From Hahella sp. HN01 (GTDB taxonomy: Bacteria; Pseudomonadota; Gammaproteobacteria; Pseudomonadales; Oleiphilaceae): a stretch of 64,000 bases of DNA. The stretch covers positions 1 to 64,000 of the forward strand of contig NZ_JAHMIN010000003.1 of assembly GCF_018986435.1 (NCBI RefSeq). The letters are read 5' to 3'. The notes beneath the pieces are model-generated. The model saw only the letters and a list, made by a program, of their open reading frames with translations, did no database searches and was not told where the DNA came from. This document shows, piece after piece, positions 17,737-26,680 of the stretch. Each line of letters opens with the position of its first letter. The first letter of the stretch is position 1. A program made the position numbers and the translations under genes.

Positions 17737-19659
17737 ATGAAAAGAATACTTAGAAAAACAATACCGTCTCTTCTCGTCCTGGCGAGCCTGGGGCAAAGCG
17801 TCTTCGCTGCGGATGAGAAAAAGCCTGAGCGGGCGCTGGATTTGCAGTACGGTAAAGTGCTGTTCGAGTTCTATCAGCAGCGTTATTACGGCGCGCTCAC
17901 GGATATATCGATCGGTGAGCTGCGTAACAATATCACCCATCATGGCGACCATCCTCAGGTGCTGAAAGGAGGCATGCTGCTTTCTTACGGCATGGTGGAT
18001 GAAGCCAAGCGTATTTTTGAAAACCTGCTGGAAGGCAAGGTGACCCCGGAAGTCCGTAACCAGGCCTGGTTTTATCTTGGTAAAGTGTATTACCAGATGC
18101 GGAAATGGGAGAACGCCAAGTCTTCGTTCCAGCGGGTGGATCGTGAACTGTTGGAGGATTCCGATTCGGAGCTGCTGGAAGAGTATTTTTACCTCCAGGG
18201 ACAAACGGCACTGGGGCTGGAGGATCTGAACGCAGCGGAGGAATTTTTACAGCCGTTGCCGAAAGACTCCTACTGGCGCGCCTATCTGGAGTACAACCTG
18301 GCTCTGAATCAACGCAAGGCTGGCGATCTGGATGCGGCGCTGCGCCGATTGGCGAGCGTTAGCGCGCCGACGCCGCAGGACGAGGACGACCCAAATGAAT
18401 TTTACGCGTTGAGCGACAGAATCAGTCTCACTACCGGCGTCCTCAGAATGGAGCAAAACGATTACGCCGGCGCCATGACGGAGTTTCGCAAGGTGCGCAT
18501 TAGTGGTCCCTGGTCGGATCAGGCGCTGTTCGGATACGCCCTGGCGGCTTCCAACTCAGGCGAGTTCGGTCTGGCGATCCAGTCACTACAGACCCTGAGC
18601 AGCAAGCAGGCCGCCAATCCCATCATTCAGGAATCTCACTTCGCCATCGGCTATGTCTATGAGCAGCTTGGGCAGAAAGTGAAGGCGCTCAATGCATACG
18701 CCAATGCCGTCACCCAATATCAGGAAAGCCTGCGTCTGCTGGAAACCAATATTGCTGAGCTGGACGAAGATCGTCTGTTCGACAGTCTCGAATTTGGCGG
18801 CGATCCAGAGCTGCATATTACCCGCCTGGACGATGACAACATTCGCGTAGATGAATACGGACGTCTGGATGTGCGTCCGGCTACTTACAGTTTGGCTCAT
18901 CTGGTCGCCCAGGAAGAATTCCAGCGCGTGCTCAAAGAGCTGCGTGAGCTGACCATACTGCAAAACACTTTGAACGAATGGTTGCGCAAAGTGGACAGCT
19001 TTGACGTGATGATTGACACCCGAAAGATTGCGCGGGAAGAGCGTATTCGGGAAACCCGTGAAAAAATGACCTCTCTGGACGCTGACCGCATTCGCGCCCA
19101 ACGCGACGCGTTGGCGCAGGTCATCGCAGAGGGCGAGGCGTCTGGCGATGGTCCCTATTTCCTTACAGAAGATCAGCTGGGTTATAGAGCCATTATCGAA
19201 CGCTCCAGACGCACAATCGAACTGATGCGCCAAGATCCCGACTGGGCTGAAGATGTACCCGAATATGAAGAGAAATTGCGTCGTATGGAAGGTTTCCTGA
19301 ACTGGACCGTCAGCGAAGAGTTTCCCCAGCGGCTTTGGGAAGCCAAGCAGGAACTGGCGGCGCTGGATACGGCGCTGAAAGAATATTCTCTGCGCAGTGT
19401 GAGAATTAACAACCTCATCGCCAAGTCAGAACAGTTGGAAACGCTTGAGCAAAGAGTGGATAGCGCCAAACCCCGCTTGCTGGAATTGAACGATCAGGTG
19501 CGCCGCGCGCTTACCCGGGCGAAAACCACTGTCAGCGACATGGCGAGAGATGAATTGTTGCGGCAGAGAGATCAGGTCAACTATTACATGACGTCCGCCA
19601 AACTGGCGCGTACTCGTTTGTCCGATGAACTTCTCGACGGCGAAGGGGGCGGCTTATGA
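17737..19659 (+). CDS. Module A gene 2: exported TPR/coiled-coil protein
   Basis: 640 residues. Signal peptide ends after VFA (residue ~24). Residues ~30-340 contain TPR-like helical pairs (AWFYLGKVYYQMRKWENAKSSF, HFAIGYVYEQLG). Residues ~400-630 are charged, heptad-rich coiled coil. The order and architecture match the protein at 42841-44571. Its stop overlaps the next start by 4 bp (ATGA-type), so the two TPR proteins are translationally coupled. Likely a periplasmic scaffold; comparable TPR proteins in the Myxococcus Glt complex are GltD/GltE. Confidence 0.75.
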   Translation: MKRILRKTIPSLLVLASLGQSVFAADEKKPERALDLQYGKVLFEFYQQRYYGALTDISIGELRNNITHHGDHPQVLKGGMLLSYGMVDEAKRIFENLLEGKVTPEVRNQAWFYLGKVYYQMRKWENAKSSFQRVDRELLEDSDSELLEEYFYLQGQTALGLEDLNAAEEFLQPLPKDSYWRAYLEYNLALNQRKAGDLDAALRRLASVSAPTPQDEDDPNEFYALSDRISLTTGVLRMEQNDYAGAMTEFRKVRISGPWSDQALFGYALAASNSGEFGLAIQSLQTLSSKQAANPIIQESHFAIGYVYEQLGQKVKALNAYANAVTQYQESLRLLETNIAELDEDRLFDSLEFGGDPELHITRLDDDNIRVDEYGRLDVRPATYSLAHLVAQEEFQRVLKELRELTILQNTLNEWLRKVDSFDVMIDTRKIAREERIRETREKMTSLDADRIRAQRDALAQVIAEGEASGDGPYFLTEDQLGYRAIIERSRRTIELMRQDPDWAEDVPEYEEKLRRMEGFLNWTVSEEFPQRLWEAKQELAALDTALKEYSLRSVRINNLIAKSEQLETLEQRVDSAKPRLLELNDQVRRALTRAKTTVSDMARDELLRQRDQVNYYMTSAKLARTRLSDELLDGEGGGL

Positions 19660-22547
19660 GGGCGTTGACGTTAACCGCCATCGCGGTTGTGGTGAGCGGC
19701 TGCTCGTTGTTTTCCGGTTCCGAGGAAAGTCGCCGCGCTGCGGATCAGCCGACGATCGCCGATTTGAAGCCCGCCATTATTGAGGATCAGGGCGAAGAAA
19801 CGGTGAACATCAATATTGATGAGGTCATCGCCAACTACACGGATTTATTGACCGTTGTCGAAGACCCTGAAACCCGCACCAAGATTCTATATCGACTGGC
19901 GGATTTGCAAATGATCCGCAACGAAGAGTCTTCCGTGACTCAGGAAGTGGTGGACTACTCGGAAGGCTCCGCGGCGTATTTCGCGGTTGCCATCTCCGCT
20001 TACGAAGGGCTGTTGAAGAAATACCCTAATCGGGCGGAAAACGACCAAGTGCTCTATCAGTTGGCGAAAGCCTATGATCTGGAAGGGCGTCGCGATGATT
20101 CCTTCAAAGCGCTGAACCGCTTGGTGAAAGAGTACCCGCGCTCATCTTACTTTCATGAAGCGCAATTCCGGCGCGGCGAGATACTGTTCACCAATGGCGA
20201 CTATGACGCCTCTCAGCGGGCTTTTGAGTCGGTCATTCGCGGCGGCGCTAAAACCGGCTTTGAGCAACAGGCGCTCTATATGCATGGCTGGAGCCTGTTC
20301 AAGCAAGGAGAATACGAAACCTCTCTGGACAGCTTTGTCAAAGTACTGGATCTGGTGATGCCGGAGTCTGACGACCTGGACGCCTTGTCCAAAGAGTCTC
20401 GTACTCTGGTGGAGGACCAACTGCGGGTAATGGGCTTCGCCTTCAATTATCTGGATGGGGTGGATACGGTTACGAGCCTGTTTGCAAGAGTCGGCGCGCG
20501 TAGTTATGAACACCTGATTTATCAGCAATACGGCGAGCTGCTGGTCAAAGAGGAGCGTTATACGGATGCGGTTTCCGTCTATCGCCGCTTTATCGAACTG
20601 CATCCACTCAGCAAATGGTCGCCTTATTACCAGGAGCGCGTCATTCAAACGCTCATCGTCGCGGGCTTCGGCAGCTCTGTGTTGCCGGAAAAGGCGGCGT
20701 TCGTGAAGAACTACGGCGTCACCAGCGACTTCTATTGGCGGCAGCAGGATGAGAAGGTGAAAACCTTCACGGCGGAAAAACTGCGCGTGTATATCGACGA
20801 GTTGGCTACACACCATCATGCCGCGGCGCAAACGCTGGATCGAAATGTCGCTGCGGCCCGTAATGGCCGTGCGAAAGGGTTGGATGGCAAGGAAATAAGC
20901 GCACAGCAGGCGCGCTCCGCCTTGCGCGATGAGTACGCCAGTGCGGCCGCCTACTATCAGGAGTTTGTGGATACCTTCCCACAAGATCCGAAAGCGCCTC
21001 AAATGGTGTTCCTGCGCGGCGAAACCTTATTCGCCGTGCAGCGATACGAAGAGGCGATCGTCGCCTACGAAAAGGCGGCGTATGAATATAAGGGCTTCGC
21101 CAAAGGCGCGGAAGCGGGCTATGCGGCGATCACTGCTTTTGATGAATTGGCGTCAGGCTCCGCTGAAGCTGAGCGCGAGCAGATTGAGCTGCGCAAAATT
21201 GAAAGCCAGATTCGTTTCGCCCAATCCTATGCGTCTGACCCCAGGGCGGGCGCTGTAATGGCTTCGGCGGCGGAAAAGCTGTTCGCCATGAAGGATTACC
21301 CGCGTGCGATCGATGTGGCGCAACGGCTGACGCAACGCACGCCGCCGCCGGACAATGCATCCTTGTTAGGCGCCTGGTTGATCATCAGTCACAGCCAGTT
21401 TGAGCTCAAGCAGTATGCGGAAGCGGAAAAATCCTATTCCCGCGTGCTGGCGCTTATGCCGGCGAGCGATAAGCGTCGCGGCGAGATCGTCGAACTGCTC
21501 GCCGCCAGTATTTATAAACAGGGCGAGCTGATGTTGGCGGCCAATGACGTCAATGGCGCTATTGATCAATTTTTACGTGTTGGACAGGCGGCGCCTACCG
21601 CGTCGGTGCGCGCGAATGCGGATTATGACGCCGCTACTTATATGCTGCAGCAGGGACAATGGGATCGGGCGATTTCTGTTCTGAACAGCTTCCGTCAGCG
21701 TTATCCGAAACATGAACTGGCGAAGGACGTGCCCGCCAAACTGGCGATGGCTTATCGCAATACGGAGCAATGGGACGCTGCAGCCGGGGAGTTGGCGATG
21801 ATATCGCAGAGCCATCCTGACGGCGAAACCCGACGCGAGTCGCTGCTGTTGTCAGCGGAGCTATACGAGAAGAGTGGGCAAACCCAGAAAGCCATCGACA
21901 CCTACCGGGATTACGCCAACAGCTATCCTGAACCGGCGGATATGGCGGCGGAAGCAGGTTATACGCTGAGCGAGTTGTACGCTAAGGCGAATGATCCGAT
22001 CAAGCAGCGTTTCTGGTTGCAGAAGGTGGTGCAAGGCTATGACGCCGCCGGGTCGAAAGGCTCTGACCGTATGCGCTATCTCGCGGCGAAATCCTCCAGC
22101 GTGCTGGCGGATGACGCTTTCATTCAGTTCAAGAGCATCAAGCTGACCGCGCCGTTGCAAAACTCTTTGCGCTCCAAGCAGGAGGCGATGAAGCGGGCGA
22201 TGGCCGCTTACAAGAAAACAGCAAACTATCGCATAGCGGAATTTACCACGCGCTCGTCTTATCGCATGGGGGAGATCTACTCTCAACTCAGCCGCGACCT
22301 GCTGGACTCTGAGCGTCCTCGCAATCTCAATGAACTGGAATTGGAGCAATACCAGTTGTTGCTGGAGGAGCAGGCGTATCCCTTCGAGGAAAACGCGATT
22401 GAACTGCATGAGGCGAACGCACAACGGAGTTGGAGCGGAACCTACGATGAGTGGGTGAAAAACAGCTTTGAGGCGCTGAAAAAGCTATTCCCTGCGCGCT
22501 ATAAAAAATCAGAAGAGATTCCAGAGTTCAGTGAAAACATTCTTTAG
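19656..22547 (+). CDS. Module A gene 3: large TPR lipoprotein
   Basis: 963 residues. Lipobox VSGC gives a lipidated Cys16, so the protein is membrane-anchored, unlike its paralogue at 44568-47369, which has an ordinary signal peptide. Tetratricopeptide repeats run through most of the length (for example KAYDLEGRRDDSFKALNRL and YELKQYAEAEKSY-like units). The C-terminal ~60 residues are strongly conserved with the paralogue: EQYxLLLEEQAxPFEExAIE ... YDEWVKxSxxAL ... PARYxK. Likely a structural periplasmic element spanning toward the outer membrane. Confidence 0.78.
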   Translation: MRALTLTAIAVVVSGCSLFSGSEESRRAADQPTIADLKPAIIEDQGEETVNINIDEVIANYTDLLTVVEDPETRTKILYRLADLQMIRNEESSVTQEVVDYSEGSAAYFAVAISAYEGLLKKYPNRAENDQVLYQLAKAYDLEGRRDDSFKALNRLVKEYPRSSYFHEAQFRRGEILFTNGDYDASQRAFESVIRGGAKTGFEQQALYMHGWSLFKQGEYETSLDSFVKVLDLVMPESDDLDALSKESRTLVEDQLRVMGFAFNYLDGVDTVTSLFARVGARSYEHLIYQQYGELLVKEERYTDAVSVYRRFIELHPLSKWSPYYQERVIQTLIVAGFGSSVLPEKAAFVKNYGVTSDFYWRQQDEKVKTFTAEKLRVYIDELATHHHAAAQTLDRNVAAARNGRAKGLDGKEISAQQARSALRDEYASAAAYYQEFVDTFPQDPKAPQMVFLRGETLFAVQRYEEAIVAYEKAAYEYKGFAKGAEAGYAAITAFDELASGSAEAEREQIELRKIESQIRFAQSYASDPRAGAVMASAAEKLFAMKDYPRAIDVAQRLTQRTPPPDNASLLGAWLIISHSQFELKQYAEAEKSYSRVLALMPASDKRRGEIVELLAASIYKQGELMLAANDVNGAIDQFLRVGQAAPTASVRANADYDAATYMLQQGQWDRAISVLNSFRQRYPKHELAKDVPAKLAMAYRNTEQWDAAAGELAMISQSHPDGETRRESLLLSAELYEKSGQTQKAIDTYRDYANSYPEPADMAAEAGYTLSELYAKANDPIKQRFWLQKVVQGYDAAGSKGSDRMRYLAAKSSSVLADDAFIQFKSIKLTAPLQNSLRSKQEAMKRAMAAYKKTANYRIAEFTTRSSYRMGEIYSQLSRDLLDSERPRNLNELELEQYQLLLEEQAYPFEENAIELHEANAQRSWSGTYDEWVKNSFEALKKLFPARYKKSEEIPEFSENIL

Positions 22548-23139
22548 TCGTAAAAGCAGTATTCGCCTTGGTGGTCTGGCATTAACTCTGTTGCTGGCGG
22601 CGTGCTCCGGCTCGCCCCAGAAACCGTCTGGCGGTGGGGTGACAGGCGGCGCTGACGCTTCCCAGGTTCCTGAGGGTGCGCGTAGTCAGTACGTAGCCGC
22701 GTTGCGTGAGCAAAAAGCCCGTAACTTCGGCTCCGCGCTGAAAAAATTTCAGGCGGTGAGTGAAGATTATCCCCAGCTGTCCGGCCCATACATCAATATG
22801 GGCATCATTTATATGAATACAGATGCGCCTGACCAGGCGCAGGCGATGTTCGAGAAGGCGGTCAGCGTCAACGGATTGAATCCCGAGGGATACTCTCTGT
22901 TGGGATATCTGGCCCGTCGCCAGGGTAAGTTCGCAGAGGCGGAAGAGTACTACCGTAAGGCGATCGCCGTTGACGGCTCCTATGCGCCCGCCCGACTAAA
23001 TCTCGGGATTACCTATGATTTATACATGGGTAAATTGCAGGAAGCGTTGGAGCAATATCAGATTTATCAGAGCCTGCAGGCGCAGCCCGACGATGAAGTT
23101 AATCGTTGGATTGTGGATCTGCAGAGCCGTTTACAGTAG
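22531..23139 (+). CDS. Module A gene 4: TPR lipoprotein
   Basis: 202 residues starting inside the end of the preceding gene (17-bp overlap). Lipobox LAAC gives lipidated Cys25, the same residue number as in its paralogue at 47347-47940. At least three TPR units follow (GPYINMGIIYMNTDAPDQA, GYSLLGYLARRQGKFAEAEE, PARLNLGITYDLYMGKLQEA). The last repeat carries the same LYMG/DMYLGD insertion as the paralogue. Resembles the TPR lipoprotein GltE/AglT of Myxococcus in plan; direct orthology untested. Confidence 0.78.
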   Translation: MKTFFSRKSSIRLGGLALTLLLAACSGSPQKPSGGGVTGGADASQVPEGARSQYVAALREQKARNFGSALKKFQAVSEDYPQLSGPYINMGIIYMNTDAPDQAQAMFEKAVSVNGLNPEGYSLLGYLARRQGKFAEAEEYYRKAIAVDGSYAPARLNLGITYDLYMGKLQEALEQYQIYQSLQAQPDDEVNRWIVDLQSRLQ

Positions 23140-23150
23140 GAGGGCGGGGT

Positions 23151-23477
23151 ATGAGCCGTCAATCCCGGCCGAAGAACTTTATTATCAGTCTGTCTCTTAT
23201 CTCAGCGGCTTGGGTTGTCAGCCCGTTAGCGCGGGCGGAGACCGAAGTCATTACCGTAGATGGCGCCACATTGCGTGGAAATCAGGAGCAGCCTCAGGTG
23301 CTTTATATTGTGCCTTGGAGGAAGCCTCGTAAGCTCGCCGGTTTGGGCGACTCCGCCGCATCATTGATCAATGATGAAGTATTGAAGCCGATTGACCGCG
23401 AAGAATTTGTGCGGCAGGTGGATTACTACGAAATGTTCAGAGAAGAAGCCGCTGCGCAGCCTGAAACGTCCAAGTAA
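23151..23477 (+). CDS. Module A gene 5: tiny exported protein with LRGxQEQPxVLYxVPW motif
   Basis: 108 residues from ATG 23151, which has an excellent ribosome binding site (TAGGAGGGCGGGG). Signal peptide ends near ARA-ETE (residue 29). The mature part contains LRGNQEQPQVLYIVPW, shared almost exactly with the protein at 47952-48233, then a variable linker and PIDREEFVRQVDYYEMF, also shared. The gap to the preceding TPR gene is 11 bp in both modules. No domain is recognised; it is probably a small structural partner of the TPR lipoprotein. The longer frame beginning at 23106 only adds overlap. Confidence 0.75.
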   Translation: MSRQSRPKNFIISLSLISAAWVVSPLARAETEVITVDGATLRGNQEQPQVLYIVPWRKPRKLAGLGDSAASLINDEVLKPIDREEFVRQVDYYEMFREEAAAQPETSK

Positions 23478-23536
23478 GTTGGCGTTTTGTGGGAAGCTGA
23501 CCCCGCCTCATTTCCAAATCGCCGCGTCAGCGGATA

Positions 23537-23567
23537 AGCGCCCGCCCATGATTGCTGGGCGGGCGTT
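23537..23567. terminator. Terminator between module A and the convergent transglycosylase gene
   Basis: CGCCCGCCCA (23539-23548) and TGGGCGGGCG (23556-23565) form a perfect 10-bp GC stem with a 7-nt loop, flanked by AA and TT. It lies between two convergent genes and can serve both. Confidence 0.75.
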
Positions 23568-23570
23568 CGC

Positions 23571-24785
23571 TCAGGATTCCGACTGAAGTTTGATATCCAG
23601 CGCCTGCAGGACCTCCGGGTTGGGGTAGCCATCGGCGATCATGCCCTGCTTTTCCTGAAACGCGCGAATAGCATCCCGGGTGGCCGGTCCCATAATGCCG
23701 TCAGGTTTGCCCGCGTCGAAGCCTTTATCGGTGAGCTTCTGTTGCAAGTCGGCGACGGCGGTCAAAGGCAGGCGCGGCAGATCAGGCGGTGTTTGCCGCA
23801 AACGTCCTGCGCCGGCTATACGGTCGGCCAAGTGGCCCACTGCAATGGCGTAGGATTCAGAGCGGTTCCAGCGCATGATGACTTTGAAGTTATCGTAAAC
23901 CAGAAACTTGGGGCCAAGATGCCCGGCGGGAATAAGCAGCGACGCTTGCAGGTCCAGATCTGGCATTTTGCGCCCGTCTGCATCCAGGACGCCTAACTTG
24001 CCCCATTCTGACAGAGTTTTGCTGCGCTTCAGCCCTGCTTCGCCATAGGCGAATTTTTCCGGCAGCTTGACCTCGCGACCCCATTTAAAGCCGTTCTGCC
24101 ATCCCAGTCCATTCAGGAATAAGCCAGCGGATGTAGCGGCGTCAGGCAGGCTGCCCCACAAGTCGCGCTTGCCGTCGCCGTCTTTGTCGGTTGCGTACTG
24201 GAGATAAACGGAAGGCATGAACTGAAAGTTGCCCATGGCGCCGGCCCAGGAGCCAAGCATTTTGTCCACGGTCACATCGCCTTTCTCGATGATTTTCAGC
24301 GCAGCTATTAACTCGCTGGTGAAATAGCCGCTGCGGCGTGGGTCGCAGGCGAGGGTGGCGAGGGAGTCCATAATGGGCATCTTGCCAGTGTAGCCGCCAT
24401 AGTTGGTTTCCAATCCCCAGAATGCGACCAGATATTGAGCGGGAACGCCCGTCTCTTTGGCTATCTGATCAAGCAGGGGGCGATGTTTGGCCAGCATTTC
24501 ACGGCCTTTGTTCACCCGCTCATCCGTAACGCGGCGATTAAGGTAATTAGTGAACGTATCTATGAACTCAGGTTGCTTGCTGTCCAGTTCCATGACGCGT
24601 TCACTGAGCTTGACCTGGCCCAAAGCCTCGTTGACGACCTTCTCGGAAATCCCTTCCTGTTTCGCTTTTTCCTGCAGCCCCGCCACGCATTCTGCGAAGT
24701 CGGCGTGGGCGGTGAATGGCAGGGAAAGACCAAGAGTTATTAGTAATAGACGGGATTGTTTGCAGAACCGGGTTACTGCAGGCAT
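23571..24785 (-). CDS. Lytic murein transglycosylase, MltB family, with peptidoglycan-binding domain
   Basis: 404 residues from ATG 24785, preceded by AAGGA at good spacing; the frame upstream to 24848 is not needed. Signal peptide ends at AHA-DF (residue ~28); no lipobox, so a soluble periplasmic form. The transglycosylase domain holds the catalytic glutamate in AFWGLETNYGG (Glu126), then GNFQFMPSVYLQYA. The C-terminal ~65 residues are a PG_binding_1 domain (LTDKGFDAGKPDGIMGPATRDAIRAF). It cleaves glycan strands to 1,6-anhydro ends during wall remodelling. Convergent to module A, separated by a strong terminator. Confidence 0.92.
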   Translation of the reverse strand: MPAVTRFCKQSRLLLITLGLSLPFTAHADFAECVAGLQEKAKQEGISEKVVNEALGQVKLSERVMELDSKQPEFIDTFTNYLNRRVTDERVNKGREMLAKHRPLLDQIAKETGVPAQYLVAFWGLETNYGGYTGKMPIMDSLATLACDPRRSGYFTSELIAALKIIEKGDVTVDKMLGSWAGAMGNFQFMPSVYLQYATDKDGDGKRDLWGSLPDAATSAGLFLNGLGWQNGFKWGREVKLPEKFAYGEAGLKRSKTLSEWGKLGVLDADGRKMPDLDLQASLLIPAGHLGPKFLVYDNFKVIMRWNRSESYAIAVGHLADRIAGAGRLRQTPPDLPRLPLTAVADLQQKLTDKGFDAGKPDGIMGPATRDAIRAFQEKQGMIADGYPNPEVLQALDIKLQSES

Positions 24786-24931
24786 AGAGCATCCTTCATC
24801 GGGAACTGGGGAAAGCAAAACTTTCGCAAGAGGCGCAGGGGGAGTCAATAGCTGCGGCCCGGAGCGACGTGCGCCGGGCCGTTAAATATTGTTTAGAAAG
24901 GAATAAGGACGATGTAGATGCGATCAGTTGA

Positions 24932-25111
24932 TTAGCGTTTACCGCACTCACGGGTGACGAAGTTGACTTGCAGCGCGTCGGTCGCGCTCATACCCCATTG
25001 TCCGGTCAGGTCCCGTGGATCAACATCTTTGACTGCTTTACGGCTGTAGTTGGATTCAGTTTCTTCAGCGGGTTTGGCGCTGAGTTTTTGCAGCATTTTG
25101 ATAAGTTTCAT
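24932..25111 (-). CDS. Small protein of 59 residues, unknown function
   Basis: A short gene on the minus strand: ATG at 25111 with GGGGGATC about 6 bp upstream, stop TAA at 24932. The product begins MKLIKMLQKLSAKPAEETES, has no signal peptide and no membrane segment, and is amphipathic at the N-terminus and charged throughout. The good ribosome binding site and protein-like composition support a real gene, but I know no family. It lies 146 bp upstream of the transglycosylase gene on the same strand. Confidence 0.5.
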   Translation of the reverse strand: MKLIKMLQKLSAKPAEETESNYSRKAVKDVDPRDLTGQWGMSATDALQVNFVTRECGKR

Positions 25112-25336
25112 GGTTTGATCCCCCGAATCACTGTCTTTAATGCAGTTGTATCAATGAAAGCGACGCGTGGCGCCAAACCCCGTCAATGAAAATGCTCGCT
25201 GATTAACCGGGTTCCGTTGTCGTCATTCGGCGGCCGGGGGCCGATATAGGCTGTTAAGGTCTACTCATATAGGGATGGTTACTTTATAATCCGCGGCTTT
25301 GAAGGCCACCACGTTAAGCGTAAGAGTAGTGTTTAC

Positions 25337-25810
25337 ATGCCCCATATTCAGTTTATTAATAGTGATAGCCTGCTTAAATGGCTAAAAGACCTGGAAGTTG
25401 ATCACTACCTTTGCGGGCAGTGCCAGGGTGTGCACATCGCCGACCTGCAAAGTCAGGAAGGGGTGTTGGAAAGTCGGGTGTTTCTGGAGCAGGAATGTTT
25501 GATTTTTACTACCGAAGTGGAGTTGCGAGCGTCCGCTTTGTTGAATCTGGTTGCTGAATTACCGCGTTTGAATGGCGCATACGCCAATATCAAGACGTTC
25601 GCCGACCTGGCGGATGATGGCGCACCTCGCGTGATTATGTGCGATACCCTGTGGGTATCCGCTGGCGTCACCAAAGAGCAGTTGGGAGTATTTTTAAGAA
25701 ACGCCCTGGAAGCCAAGCAGGATATTCTGCGTGAAATTCTCGATTGTGGCTTTGTCGCCACGGCGGACGCTGGCGCGCCCCCTGCGCCGATGGAGCGCGC
25801 TCTGCATTGA
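25337..25810 (+). CDS. YbjN domain-containing protein
   Basis: 157 residues, no signal peptide. The fold resembles YbjN / type III secretion chaperone-like domains: N-terminal LLKWLKDLEVDHYLCG, central beta strands with a SRVFLEQECLIFTTEVEL segment, and a C-terminal helix VTKEQLGVFLRNALEAKQDIL typical of YbjN proteins. E. coli YbjN influences motility and stress responses, but the mechanism is not established. It stands alone between the small minus-strand gene and tlyA (convergent). Confidence 0.7.
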   Translation: MPHIQFINSDSLLKWLKDLEVDHYLCGQCQGVHIADLQSQEGVLESRVFLEQECLIFTTEVELRASALLNLVAELPRLNGAYANIKTFADLADDGAPRVIMCDTLWVSAGVTKEQLGVFLRNALEAKQDILREILDCGFVATADAGAPPAPMERALH

Positions 25811-25870
25811 TCCTTTCTCCGCGCAGTCCCGGCATGGTCGGGTGCAGGCGCGCGGTTGCATTGTCTCTCG

Positions 25871-26680
25871 TCAGGAATTCGCCGCTTTGCGGGCGAAGAC
25901 GAAGAACTCCCGATTACCGTCTCCCCCTGTGATGGAGCTAGGAAAGTAATCCATCACTCTGAGTCTTGCGTCCGCGCAAGCCATTTTGATCTTCTCTTCC
26001 ACTTCAGTATAAAGACTTGCGTCTTTCACGATGCCGCCTTTACCCAAGCCGGTCGGGCCGACTTCAAACTGGGGCTTCACCAGGCTGATCAACGAGCCGC
26101 CATCGACGAGTAGGGCGGCGACGGATTTCAGCACCAGCGTTTGTGAAATGAAACTCAGGTCCATGACCGCAAAGTCATAGCCTGCTTTATTACTCGTCAA
26201 TTCAAGCAGGGAGAGGGGAATATCTTTAGCGTTGATCCCTTCAAATACCCGGACCTGAGGATGGTCTCGCAAAGACTGCGTCAACTGTCCGTGACCCACT
26301 TCCACGCCGACCACCAAGGCGGCCCCTTGCTTGAGTGAGCAATCCGTAAATCCGCCGGTGGACTGGCCCACGTCCAGCACCGTTTTGTCCTGAAAATCCG
26401 CGCCCACCTGCGTAATAGCGCCGGCCAGTTTGAGGCCGCCACGGGAAACGTATTCCTGCAGCTCGTTATCGAGAACCTTTATTCTGGCGTCGCTAAGCAC
26501 CGTCTGGCTGGGTTTGGACACCGCCTCCCAGCCAGCGCCGACTTGCAGCATGATTTTGCCAAGACTGATCAGCTCCCTGGCCTGATTGCGCGAGCGGCAA
26601 TAGCCCTGATCCACCAGTAGTTTGTCAATTCGGCTCGCTTGCGCGCGGGAAGTGGAGAAGCGTTCGGAAATATCAGGCAT
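25871..26680 (-). CDS. tlyA: TlyA family rRNA 2'-O-methyltransferase
   Basis: 269 residues. N-terminal S4 RNA-binding domain (ASRIDKLLVDQGYCRSRNQARELI, residues ~16-75), then an FtsJ-type SAM methyltransferase domain with motif I DVGQSTGGFTD (~102) and the KPQFEVG segment after strand 6. The VSRGGLKLAGA linker is diagnostic. Homologues methylate 16S and/or 23S rRNA at cytidines; which targets apply here is unknown. Its start overlaps the end of the GNAT/C39 gene by 8 bp, so the two are cotranscribed. Confidence 0.9.
   Translation of the reverse strand: MPDISERFSTSRAQASRIDKLLVDQGYCRSRNQARELISLGKIMLQVGAGWEAVSKPSQTVLSDARIKVLDNELQEYVSRGGLKLAGAITQVGADFQDKTVLDVGQSTGGFTDCSLKQGAALVVGVEVGHGQLTQSLRDHPQVRVFEGINAKDIPLSLLELTSNKAGYDFAVMDLSFISQTLVLKSVAALLVDGGSLISLVKPQFEVGPTGLGKGGIVKDASLYTEVEEKIKMACADARLRVMDYFPSSITGGDGNREFFVFARKAANS

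Noticed and set aside
23151-23477. VDGATL in the tiny module A protein as a possible ApbE flavinylation motif
   Set aside because: The paralogue has LEGTAL at the same place, so the motif is not conserved, and the neighbouring residues do not fit the usual target consensus.
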